From Roseateles_B sp041912595 (lineage in GTDB: Bacteria > Pseudomonadota > Gammaproteobacteria > Burkholderiales > Burkholderiaceae_C): a stretch of 64,000 nt of DNA. The DNA lies in the NCBI GenBank assembly GCA_041912595.1, contig JAYRMR010000015.1, positions 1 through 64,000 of the forward strand, given 5' to 3'. The notes beneath the pieces were generated by a model. It saw nothing but the letters and a program-made list of their open reading frames with translations. It was not told the DNA's origin and ran no database searches. Numbering within the stretch: position 1 is the first letter of the stretch; the number at the start of each line of letters is the position of its first letter. The translations under genes and the position numbers were made by a program. Below are positions 8,919-16,664 of the stretch, in pieces.

Positions 8919-9971
8919 ATGAACGCTCCCCTGCCCGAAGGGCCGGCCACCGCGCCGCCCGATCTCGTCTCCCCCCTGCACGTGCTGCCGGTCGGCGAGC
9001 GCCTGGGCGTCTGGCGCATCGTCGAGGACATCCAGGTCTGCGCCTCGGGCCACTGGTACCGCGGCGAGCACTCCATGGCGCCCGAGCAGCAGGTAGCCGT
9101 GCTGGTCTACGAGCAGGCCGCCGATGCCGCCCTCGTGCTGCTGCGCTTCGCCGAGGAACAGCCCGGTCTGCAGAGCCTGCGCCATCTCGACATCTCCCTC
9201 CCCCAGGACAGCGGCCTCACCGCCGACGGCCTGCCCTACGTGGTGCTGCGCTGGATGGACGGGCAGCCGCTGCTGCCGGCGGCCTCCGAGCTGCCGCTGC
9301 GCAAGCGCCTGGAACTGATCTGCGACCTCTGCGATCTGCTGGACGTGCTGCACGAGCACGGGCAGGTCCTGCGCGAGCTGGACCCGGGCACGTTGTGGCT
9401 CTCGCCCCAGCAGCGTCTGCGCCTGATGGGCCAGGGCCTGGCGCCCATGCTGGCGACCGAGGGCCTGGGCGACTTCGGCTACAGCTCCGCCGCGATTCCC
9501 CTGCTGGCCCCCGAGCAGCTGGACGGCCAGCCCGCGCACCTCGCCAGCGAGGCCTATGCCGTCGGCATGCTGATGTGCCTGCTGGTCAATGGCCGCCTGC
9601 CCGGCAGCGACAGCCTCGTCGTCGGCCATCTCGGCGCGCCGGTGCATTCGCTGGCCGCCTGGGTGAGCCTGAGCCTCGGCGAGCGTCAGGCGCTGGACGC
9701 CATGCTCAGCAAGTCCACCGCCGCCTCCATGATGGAGCGCTACACCACGGCCCGGGCGCTGGCGGACGACATCCGCGCCTGGCTGGCCGGCGAGGTGCCC
9801 TCGCCGCTGCCGCCCACGCCCACGCTCTCGATGCCGCGCATCAAGCCCAGCCGCAAGGCCGCGCCCCCGCCGCGGCCGGCCTGGCGCCAGTGGCTGTTGC
9901 CGGGCATCGTGGTCGGTGCGGTGGGGGTGCTGGGGCTCGCGCTGTGGGCCTTCAGCCAGATGCACCGCTGA
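8919..9971 (+). CDS. Membrane-anchored serine/threonine protein kinase-like pseudokinase
   Basis: This 350-residue protein has the length and layout of a bacterial Hanks-type kinase domain (about 25-290). A Pro-rich linker and one C-terminal transmembrane helix (about 322-345) follow. The catalytic residues have decayed. The beta-3 VAIK position reads VAVLVY (59-64) with no Lys. The HRDLKPxN catalytic loop is LRELDPGTLWL (151-161). The DFG position is MGQG (about 170). APE (197-199) and the following Glu-Gln are kept. It is probably a signalling or scaffolding pseudokinase facing the cytosol. No phosphatase or FHA partner lies next to it. Degeneracy is seen directly; its role is unknown. Confidence 0.75.
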   Translation: MNAPLPEGPATAPPDLVSPLHVLPVGERLGVWRIVEDIQVCASGHWYRGEHSMAPEQQVAVLVYEQAADAALVLLRFAEEQPGLQSLRHLDISLPQDSGLTADGLPYVVLRWMDGQPLLPAASELPLRKRLELICDLCDLLDVLHEHGQVLRELDPGTLWLSPQQRLRLMGQGLAPMLATEGLGDFGYSSAAIPLLAPEQLDGQPAHLASEAYAVGMLMCLLVNGRLPGSDSLVVGHLGAPVHSLAAWVSLSLGERQALDAMLSKSTAASMMERYTTARALADDIRAWLAGEVPSPLPPTPTLSMPRIKPSRKAAPPPRPAWRQWLLPGIVVGAVGVLGLALWAFSQMHR

Positions 9972-10004
9972 GCGCTGGCCGCGGCCCGCAGGCCGCTCGC
10001 GATG

Positions 10005-10964
10005 TCAGCGCAGCACGGCGCTGCGGGCGCCCTCCGGTTCCGGCAGTCCCACGCTCCATTTCTGGTTGAGCCGCGGCCATTCCCCGCTGCGCCGCAGTTG
10101 CAGGAGCGACTGCTCGATGGCCTCGCACAGCGCCGGGCCGGGCGGCTGGCGCGAGCACGCGAAATGCCCCCGCAGCTGTCCGATGGCGGGCCCGTCCACC
10201 GGCGTCAGCTGCTGCTGCTGCAGGCCGAGGCTCGCGAGCACCGGCCAGGTGTTGCGCTCATTCGTGGCCAGCAGGGCGACGCGGCCCGTGCGCAGCATGC
10301 GCAGGCCCGTCTCGACGTCACGGACGGTGGTCAGCCGCAGCTGCGGGCGGGCCTGCTCGAAGGCCTCGCCGTAGGCCCAGCCCGACACCTGGGCGATCTC
10401 CACACCGGCCAGGGCGCGGTAGTCCCCCTGCCAGGCCGGGCGCGGCGCCGGGCCGCCGAAGAACACGAGCCGGTCCTCGTAGAAGGCCGAGGGCGCGAAG
10501 ACGAAGCGCTGCTCCCGCTCGGGCGTTCGGTAGGGGCCGATGAGGATCTGCGCCTGCCCGTGTTCCACCATGGCCTGGGCCCGCGGCCAGGGGTAGTGCT
10601 CGAGGCGCAGCTGCCAGCCGCGCTGCTGGGCGATGGCCTGCAGCAGTTCCACCGCGAGACCCTCCGGCGGCGCGCCGCCAGCGGGCGCAGCGGTGGGCAG
10701 GGGGCTGACCGAGGGGCCGGTCGAGGGCGCGGGTGCCCCGCCCGGCGAGGCCGGCGGGCCCGGCATGAAGAGCCGCGGGAAGGTCGTGCCCACGGCAAGG
10801 ATCTCCTGCGCCTGCGCGACGGCGGCCAGGGCGAGCAGCGGGAGCATCACCAGACCGCACCGCCACGCCGGCGCCCGGGGGCACGGCCGCAGCGGCACCC
10901 CCGGCCCAACCGGCCCAACCCGCCTGACGGCCCGCGCCCGCTGTCCCCGACTCGGTCCCTTCAT
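10005..10964 (-). CDS. Periplasmic substrate-binding protein (type 2, SBP_bac_3-like)
   Basis: This 319-residue exported protein of the extracellular solute-binding family 3 fold has a long n-region and a signal peptide ending near residue 53 (LALAAVAQAQ). The mature part shows ILAVGTTFP, GLAVELLQAIAQQRGW, the hinge-proximal GPYRTPEREQRFVF and GWAYGEAFE. These fit a two-lobe amino-acid-type binding protein. The start at 10964 is backed by a strong AGGGAGG ribosome-binding site. About 33 Pro/Gly/Ala-rich residues are inserted just after the first strand, where the ligand-loop normally sits. No ABC permease or ATPase is adjacent, so it is an orphan receptor or works with distant components. Confidence 0.78.
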   Translation of the reverse strand: MKGPSRGQRARAVRRVGPVGPGVPLRPCPRAPAWRCGLVMLPLLALAAVAQAQEILAVGTTFPRLFMPGPPASPGGAPAPSTGPSVSPLPTAAPAGGAPPEGLAVELLQAIAQQRGWQLRLEHYPWPRAQAMVEHGQAQILIGPYRTPEREQRFVFAPSAFYEDRLVFFGGPAPRPAWQGDYRALAGVEIAQVSGWAYGEAFEQARPQLRLTTVRDVETGLRMLRTGRVALLATNERNTWPVLASLGLQQQQLTPVDGPAIGQLRGHFACSRQPPGPALCEAIEQSLLQLRRSGEWPRLNQKWSVGLPEPEGARSAVLR

Positions 10965-11136
10965 GAGGATCCCTCCCTGTTCAGGTGGGCCGATGATAGG
11001 GAGCCCGCCGGGCGCTGTCAGCCCTGGGCCGCGCGATGGCCCTGATGCCGGGGATGGCGGCGGCAGGGGCTGTCAGGGCCGGCTTGTATGATGCGCGGCC
11101 CGGTGCCGAGGGCGCCGGATCTGCCCCTTTGCCACC

Positions 11137-13203
11137 ATGTCCGCCGATCCCACCGCCACCCTGAATCCCGCCCAGCTCGAAGCCGTGCACCACCTGCACG
11201 GGCCCTGCCTGGTCGTGGCCGGGGCGGGCTCCGGCAAGACGCGGGTGATCACCACCAAGATCGCCCGGCTGCTGCAGGCCGGCTACCAGGCGAAGAACAT
11301 CGCCGCCATCACCTTCACCAACAAGGCGGCCCAGGAAATGCGCGAGCGGGCCAAGGGGCTCGTCGGCGCGCGGGCGGCCAAGGACCTCGCCATCTCGACC
11401 TTCCACTCGCTGGGCGTGCGCCTGCTGCGCGAGGAGGGCACGCGGGTCGGGCTGAAGGAGCAGTTCTCCATCCTCGACAGCGACGACGTGCTGGGCGTGC
11501 TGCGCGATGCGGGCGGCACCACCGACGCCAACATGGTCAAGCAGTGGCAGTGGACCATCTCGCTGTGGAAGAACATGGGCCTGAACGCCGAGATGGCGCT
11601 CAAGGCCGCCAAGGACGAGCAGGAGCGCATGGCCGCCGTCGTGATGGGCCGCTACCAGGAGCGCCTCGCGGCCTACCAGGCGGTGGACTTCGACGACCTC
11701 ATCAGCCTGCCCCTGAAGCTGCTGACCGACGACGCCGAGGCCCGCGGCAAGTGGCAGGACAAGCTGCGCTACGTGCTGGTGGACGAGTACCAGGACACCA
11801 ACTCCGTGCAGTACGAGCTGCTCAAGGCGCTGGTGGGCGAGCGCGGCATGTTCACCGCCGTGGGCGACGATGACCAGTCCATCTACGGTTGGCGCGGCGC
11901 GACCATCGAGAACCTCAAGCGCCTGCCGGTCGACTACCCGAACCTCAAGATCATCCCGCTGGAGCAGAACTACCGCTCCACCGGCGCCATCCTGCGCGCG
12001 GCCAACAACGTCATCGAGACGAATCCCAAGCTGTTCCAGAAGAAGCTCTGGAGCGAGTACGGCGACGGCGAACCCATCGCACTGGTGGAGGCCGATGGCG
12101 AGGAGCACGAGGCCGAGCGCGCCGTGGCCCGCATCCAGGCCATCCGCGCCAGTCTCGGGGCCAAGGTCAAGTTCGCCGACTTCGCCATCCTCTACCGCGC
12201 CAACCACCAGGCACGCATCTTCGAGCAGGCGCTGCGCCGCGCGGAGATCCCGTACAAGGTCAGCGGCGGCCAGAGCTTCTTCGACAAGAGCGAGATCAAG
12301 GACCTCTGCGCCTGGCTGCGCCTGCTGGTCAACCAGGACGACGACCCGGCCTTCCTGCGCGCCGTGACCACGCCCAAGCGCGGCATCGGCCACACCACGC
12401 TCGGCGCCCTGAGCCAGTTCGCGGGCCGGTGGAAGATCAGCATGTACGAGGCGCTGTTCTCGGACTCCCTCTCCACTGTGCTGAACAAGAAGGCCATCGG
12501 CTCGCTGCACGAGTTCGGCCGCTATCTCAATGACCTGGAGTACCGCGCCCGCCACACCGAGGGCGCGGAGGATGCCAAGACGCTGATGCTGGAGTGGCTC
12601 AAGGACATCGGCTACGAGCAGCACCTCTACGACAGCGACGAGAACGAGAAGGCCGCGGCCGCCCGCTGGAGCAATGTCCTGGACTTCGTGGACTGGGTGG
12701 CCAAGCGCTGCGGCGGCCAGCTGGCCCAGGACGGCGGCACCACCTTCGAGGAACCCAAGCAGACGGTGCTGCAGGTCGCCCAGACCATCAGCGTCATCCT
12801 CTCGCTCTCGGAGCGCGGCGAGGAGCAGGATCAGGTCATCCTCACCACCCTGCACGCCTCCAAGGGCCTCGAGTGGCCGCACGTCTTCCTGGCCGGCGTC
12901 AACGAGGGCCTGCTGCCCTTCAAGGCCGACGACGAGGAGATGACCGCCGCCCGTCTGGAGGAAGAGCGCCGCCTCATGTACGTGGGCATCACCCGCGCCC
13001 GCACCACGCTGGCCGTGAGCACCCTGCGCCGGCGCAAGAAGGCCCGCGAGATGGTGATGGGCATCCCCAGCCGCTTCATCGCCGAGATGCGCCTGCACGA
13101 GTCCGGCATCAAGGAAGACCCCCGCGAGAAGCTCAAGCGCATGCGGGAGGAGCTGGCGGCGAAGGCGGCGGCGACGGCGGCGGCGAAGCAGAACGAGCGC
13201 TGA
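11137..13203 (+). CDS. rep: ATP-dependent DNA helicase Rep (UvrD/Rep family)
   Basis: Rep is a superfamily-1A 3'-5' helicase that removes protein blocks ahead of forks and works with PriA in restart. The protein has 688 residues. Walker A AGAGSGKT carries Lys34, ITFTNKAAQEM is motif Ia, VDEYQDTN is motif II and GDDDQSIYGWRGA is motif III. LEQNYRS, LHASKGLEWP and VGITRAR are motifs IV to VI. The tail is a short Lys/Ala-rich stretch. The best UvrD/Rep subfamily match is Rep, because of the length and absence of the UvrD C-terminal extension. An extended -10-like TTGTATGAT lies about 45 bp upstream. Confidence 0.93.
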   Translation: MSADPTATLNPAQLEAVHHLHGPCLVVAGAGSGKTRVITTKIARLLQAGYQAKNIAAITFTNKAAQEMRERAKGLVGARAAKDLAISTFHSLGVRLLREEGTRVGLKEQFSILDSDDVLGVLRDAGGTTDANMVKQWQWTISLWKNMGLNAEMALKAAKDEQERMAAVVMGRYQERLAAYQAVDFDDLISLPLKLLTDDAEARGKWQDKLRYVLVDEYQDTNSVQYELLKALVGERGMFTAVGDDDQSIYGWRGATIENLKRLPVDYPNLKIIPLEQNYRSTGAILRAANNVIETNPKLFQKKLWSEYGDGEPIALVEADGEEHEAERAVARIQAIRASLGAKVKFADFAILYRANHQARIFEQALRRAEIPYKVSGGQSFFDKSEIKDLCAWLRLLVNQDDDPAFLRAVTTPKRGIGHTTLGALSQFAGRWKISMYEALFSDSLSTVLNKKAIGSLHEFGRYLNDLEYRARHTEGAEDAKTLMLEWLKDIGYEQHLYDSDENEKAAAARWSNVLDFVDWVAKRCGGQLAQDGGTTFEEPKQTVLQVAQTISVILSLSERGEEQDQVILTTLHASKGLEWPHVFLAGVNEGLLPFKADDEEMTAARLEEERRLMYVGITRARTTLAVSTLRRRKKAREMVMGIPSRFIAEMRLHESGIKEDPREKLKRMREELAAKAAATAAAKQNER

Positions 13204-13346
13204 GCCGGGCCGCTGCGCCCCGCCGGTGCTGCTGGTGCTGCCGGCGCCTTCGCTTTGCGCAGACAATGCCGCCAGCCCCAAGCGCGGCTGCTGTTCGGCC
13301 TGCTGGCATCGCATGACCCCCGCCCTGCGGCAGGAGCGCGCCCCGC

Positions 13347-14480
13347 ATGAGATTCGAGACCTTCGTCGCCGGCCAATGGACGCCGCGCTACCAGTACAAG
13401 AGCTTCGAGCCCACGCCCATCAACGACGAATGGCAGTGGGAGGACCCCCACATCGCGGTGCTGCTGGAGCAGGCCAACCGGGCGTTGGGGGAGCTCAACG
13501 CCTTTTCGCTGATCGTTCCCGACGTCGATCTCTTCATCCATATGCATGTGGTCAAGGAGGCGCAGACGTCCAGCCGCATCGAGGGCACGCAGACCGGGAT
13601 GGACGAGGCCCTGCTGCCCGAGGAGCAGGTGCTGCCCGAGAAGCGCGACGACTGGCGCGAGGTGCACAACTACATCGATGCGGTCAACACGGCCGTCGCC
13701 ACGCTGGCCGAGCTGCCGCTGTCCAATCGGCTGCTCCGGCAGACGCACGCCACGCTGATGCAGGGCGTGCGCGGCGAGCACAAGCTGCCGGGCGAGTTCC
13801 GCAGCAGCCAGAACTGGATCGGCGGCTCCAGCCTCCAGGATGCCGCCTTCATCCCCCCGCACCACGACAGCGTGGCCGCGCTGATGAGCGACATGGAGAA
13901 GTTCCTGCACAACGACACCGTGGCCGTGCCCCATCTGGTGCGGATCGCGCTGGCCCACTACCAGTTCGAGACCATCCATCCTTTCCTGGACGGCAACGGG
14001 CGGATCGGCCGGCTGATGATTCCGCTCTATCTCGTGAGCTGCGGCATCCTGGTCAAGCCCTCGCTGTACCTCTCGGACTACTTCGAGCGCCACCGGGCCA
14101 GCTATTACGACGCCCTCATGCGCGTGCGAACCAGCAACGATCTGATCCACTGGGTGCGCTTCTTCCTGAATGGCGTTGCCGAGACGGCGCGCAAGGGGCG
14201 CGACGTGTTCCGGGGCGTCCTGCAGTTGCGGACCGAGGTGGAGCAGCAGGTGATGACCCTGGGCAAGCGCAGCGCCACGGCGCGTGAGGCCCTGCACCTG
14301 CTCTACCGCCGCCCCATCGTCACGGCCGGGCAGCTGGTGGGCGAGCTGGGCATCAGCACGCCCACCGCCAACGCCCTGATCCGCGCCTTCGAGCAACTGG
14401 GCATCCTGCGCGAGAACACCGGACGGCAGAAGGGCCGGGTCTACGTGTTTGATCGCTACCTTGGCTTGTTTCTAAGTTAA
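13347..14480 (+). CDS. Fic family protein with C-terminal winged helix
   Basis: This 377-residue Fic-domain enzyme is likely an AMP-transferase (AMPylator). The active-site loop HPFLDGNGRIGR starts at His211 and is complete. An N-terminal inhibitory motif of the S/T-xxx-E-G type is visible as SSRIEG (Ser75, Glu79), so it is a self-inhibited class II Fic protein. Residues about 325-377 form a winged-helix DNA-binding segment (TAGQLVGELGISTPTANALI). This layout matches the structurally known Shewanella-type Fic proteins, which are often encoded alone. No antitoxin gene is adjacent, as expected for class II. The stop codon lies inside a nested palindrome (14457-14526) that could be bound by the protein's own winged helix; that is inference. 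Confidence 0.92.
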   Translation: MRFETFVAGQWTPRYQYKSFEPTPINDEWQWEDPHIAVLLEQANRALGELNAFSLIVPDVDLFIHMHVVKEAQTSSRIEGTQTGMDEALLPEEQVLPEKRDDWREVHNYIDAVNTAVATLAELPLSNRLLRQTHATLMQGVRGEHKLPGEFRSSQNWIGGSSLQDAAFIPPHHDSVAALMSDMEKFLHNDTVAVPHLVRIALAHYQFETIHPFLDGNGRIGRLMIPLYLVSCGILVKPSLYLSDYFERHRASYYDALMRVRTSNDLIHWVRFFLNGVAETARKGRDVFRGVLQLRTEVEQQVMTLGKRSATAREALHLLYRRPIVTAGQLVGELGISTPTANALIRAFEQLGILRENTGRQKGRVYVFDRYLGLFLS

Positions 14481-14526
14481 GGAAAAGCCGATTTCTTTAC
14501 TTTATGCTCGACCCAAGGTAAACAAG
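14457..14526. promoter_or_regulatory. Nested imperfect palindrome at the fic stop codon
   Basis: Outer arms are TACCTTGG (14457-14464) and CCAAGGTA (14513-14520), a perfect inverted pair. Inner arms are TAAGTTAAGGAAA (14474-14486) and TTTCTTTACTTTA (14492-14504), matching at 10 of 13 positions. CTTGTTT (14465-14471) and AAACAAG (14520-14526) form another inverted pair. The stretch is AT-rich against its surroundings and lies directly upstream of the next gene, so it could be an operator, promoter or terminator structure. Confidence 0.5.
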
Positions 14527-14580
14527 ATGTGGACTGGCCGGCCGCCCGGCCCAGCTGCAAAAACAGGGAGTTCCCGTCAC

Positions 14581-16560
14581 ATGTCATCTCGTTCCGCCCT
14601 GGCGGCACTGGGGCTGGCCGTCGCCGCCCTTTCAGCCACCCCCCTCCACGCCCAAACCCTCGCCAAGCCCTCGGCCCTTGTCGCCAAGCGCCAGGGCCGG
14701 CCCCTGCAGGTGCAGGCGCCGGACCCCGCGCCCTTCCTGAACCAGCTGCCGGATCGCGCCAGCTTCGACCGCATGGCCCGCGTCTACGACCCCGGCACGC
14801 CCGAGGCGCAGCCGCACCTGCTCTTCGTGATCGACCGCCAGGCGCCGCAGGGTCAGGTCCTGTTCGTCAACACGCGGCGTTTCGCCCTGCACGAGGAATT
14901 CCTCAAGGCTCGCCATCTGGTGACCAGCTGGGAGCCGGGCGTGCGCACACGGCTCTACCAGCAGCCGCAGCGGCGCTTCATCCTGGGCATGGTCAGCTGG
15001 CAGCCGCAGCTCAAGGGCTTTGTCTACGAGTTCTGGGAGGGCGACCGCCAGACGCCCGAGCTGCTGCGCACGGCGCAGGCGGTGCTGGCGCGCGACATGA
15101 GCTTCGCGCCGCTGCGCTTCAAGGCCAATGCCGCCCAGCACGAGCAGGTGGCGAAGGAGGCCGGCATCGAGGCGGTGACGCAGGCCCAGCTCATCGCCGG
15201 CCGCAGCGCCCTGGCCTACAACCCGGGCCGCGCCTTCGGCCGCCTGCGCCTGGTGGAGGACATCGAGCAGGTCGACGACCTCGCGCCAGAGGACATCGTC
15301 GTGCTGCGCGAAGCCCCGCTGGCGCTGCCGCCGGTGGCCGGCGTGATCCTGGCCTCGCCCTCGACGGCGCTCTCGCACGTCAACCTGCTGGCCAAGGGCT
15401 GGGGCATTCCCAATCTCTACCTCCGGGATGCCTGGCAGCAGCTGCAGGGCCTGGACGGGCAGACGGTGTGGCTTGACGTGCGGCGCGACAGCCAGCGGAT
15501 CGAGCCTCGCGCCGAGGCGCCCGCCGGCTGGCGCCCGGTGGCACGCCAGGCCAAGGCGCGGCTGCTGAGTGCGCCGGACCTGCGCCGCCAGCACGCCCTG
15601 CCCCTCGCGCAGATGCGACTGAAGGACATGAGCGCCTGCGGCGGCAAGGCCGCACGCCTCGGTGAGCTGCGATGGCTGCAGGCCCAGGGCCGTCTGCCCG
15701 CCACCGCACCGGTGCCGGACGGCTTCTGCATTCCCTACGGCGCCTTCGCGGCCTTCATGGCCCAGCCCGTGGTGAAGGCGCGCGTGGCCGAGGCGTTGTC
15801 GGAAGGCGGCTTCGAAGGCAGCCCGGGTCAGCGCCGCGCCGTGCTGGCCCGCCTGCGCGAGGACCTGTTGGCCATGCCCCTGCCGGCCGGACTCGAAGCG
15901 CAATGGACGCAGCAATGGGAGCGGCAGCTCGACCGCGCGGGCGTCTTCGTGCGCAGCTCGTCGAATTCGGAAGACCTCGCCAACTTCAGTGGCGCCGGGC
16001 TCTACACGACCGTGCCCAATGTGCGCGCGGAGCTGGCGCGCGCGGTGAAGCAGGTCTGGGCCTCGGTTTGGAACGCGGAGGCCTTCGAGGCGCGCCGCCA
16101 GGCCGGCCTGCGCCATGAGCAGGTCCAGATGGCCGTGCTGGTGCAGAAGGCCGTGGACGCCCGCATGTCCGGCGTCATGATCACCCGCGATCCCTTCGAC
16201 GCCACGCGCAGCGGCGTCGTCTATGTCTCGGCCAAGCGCGGCATCGGCATCAAGGTGGTGGAGGGCAAGCGCATTGCCGAGCAGGCGCTCTTCGACGAGC
16301 GCAGCGGGGCGATCGAGCGGCTCTCCAGCTCGGCGGAAAGCACCGAGCTGCGTCTGGACGAGTCCGGTGGCCTGAAGGAAGTGGCCGTGGCCTCCGCCGC
16401 GGTGCTGCAGGACGCCCAGGTGCTGGCCCTCGCGCGCCTGGCGCTGGCCATCCGCCGCGAGCTGGGCGGCGTGGAGCAGGACATCGAATGGGCCATCGAC
16501 GGCGAGGGCCGCCTGGTGATGCTGCAGGCCCGGCCCTTCGTCCAGCGCAGCGTCTATTGA
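14581..16560 (+). CDS. Exported PEP/pyruvate-binding (PEP synthase-like) protein
   Basis: From the ATG at 14581, which has an AGGGAG ribosome-binding site, this 659-residue protein begins with a clear signal peptide (about 1-22, ending PLHAQ). An unassigned N-terminal region of about 200 residues is followed by the swivelling phosphohistidine domain, with STALSHVNLL holding His266. A pyruvate phosphate dikinase ATP-binding domain comes next: KAARLGEL, VRSSSNSED from Arg458, SGVMITRDPFD, and the closing IEWAIDGEGRLVMLQARP. The domain order is reversed compared with PEP synthase, and the C-terminal PEP-binding barrel is missing. A secreted member of an ATP-dependent family is odd, and its substrate is unknown. 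Confidence 0.82.
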   Translation: MSSRSALAALGLAVAALSATPLHAQTLAKPSALVAKRQGRPLQVQAPDPAPFLNQLPDRASFDRMARVYDPGTPEAQPHLLFVIDRQAPQGQVLFVNTRRFALHEEFLKARHLVTSWEPGVRTRLYQQPQRRFILGMVSWQPQLKGFVYEFWEGDRQTPELLRTAQAVLARDMSFAPLRFKANAAQHEQVAKEAGIEAVTQAQLIAGRSALAYNPGRAFGRLRLVEDIEQVDDLAPEDIVVLREAPLALPPVAGVILASPSTALSHVNLLAKGWGIPNLYLRDAWQQLQGLDGQTVWLDVRRDSQRIEPRAEAPAGWRPVARQAKARLLSAPDLRRQHALPLAQMRLKDMSACGGKAARLGELRWLQAQGRLPATAPVPDGFCIPYGAFAAFMAQPVVKARVAEALSEGGFEGSPGQRRAVLARLREDLLAMPLPAGLEAQWTQQWERQLDRAGVFVRSSSNSEDLANFSGAGLYTTVPNVRAELARAVKQVWASVWNAEAFEARRQAGLRHEQVQMAVLVQKAVDARMSGVMITRDPFDATRSGVVYVSAKRGIGIKVVEGKRIAEQALFDERSGAIERLSSSAESTELRLDESGGLKEVAVASAAVLQDAQVLALARLALAIRRELGGVEQDIEWAIDGEGRLVMLQARPFVQRSVY

Positions 16561-16570
16561 TCGCCAAGCG

Positions 16571-16583
16571 GGGTCAGGTCTTG
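16571..16583 (+). repeat. Dispersed 13-mer GGGTCAGGTCTTG, copy 2
   Basis: Exact copy in the short gap after the PEP-synthase-like gene, extended to CGGGGTCAGGTCTTGCC, the same 17 bases as copy 3. Confidence 0.7.
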
Positions 16584-16614
16584 CCTTGCGGCGCCTGCCT
16601 GCCCCCGGCGCCAT

Positions 16615-16643
16615 GAAAAAGGGCTGCCCGAGGGCAGCCCTTT
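16615..16643. terminator. Bidirectional Rho-independent terminator
   Basis: The hairpin GGGCTGCCC/GGGCAGCCC has a 2-nt loop, a run of A on its left and TTT on its right. It sits between two convergent genes and can serve both. Confidence 0.75.
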
Positions 16644-16664
16644 GCACGAGCGGGTCGCGGGGAC

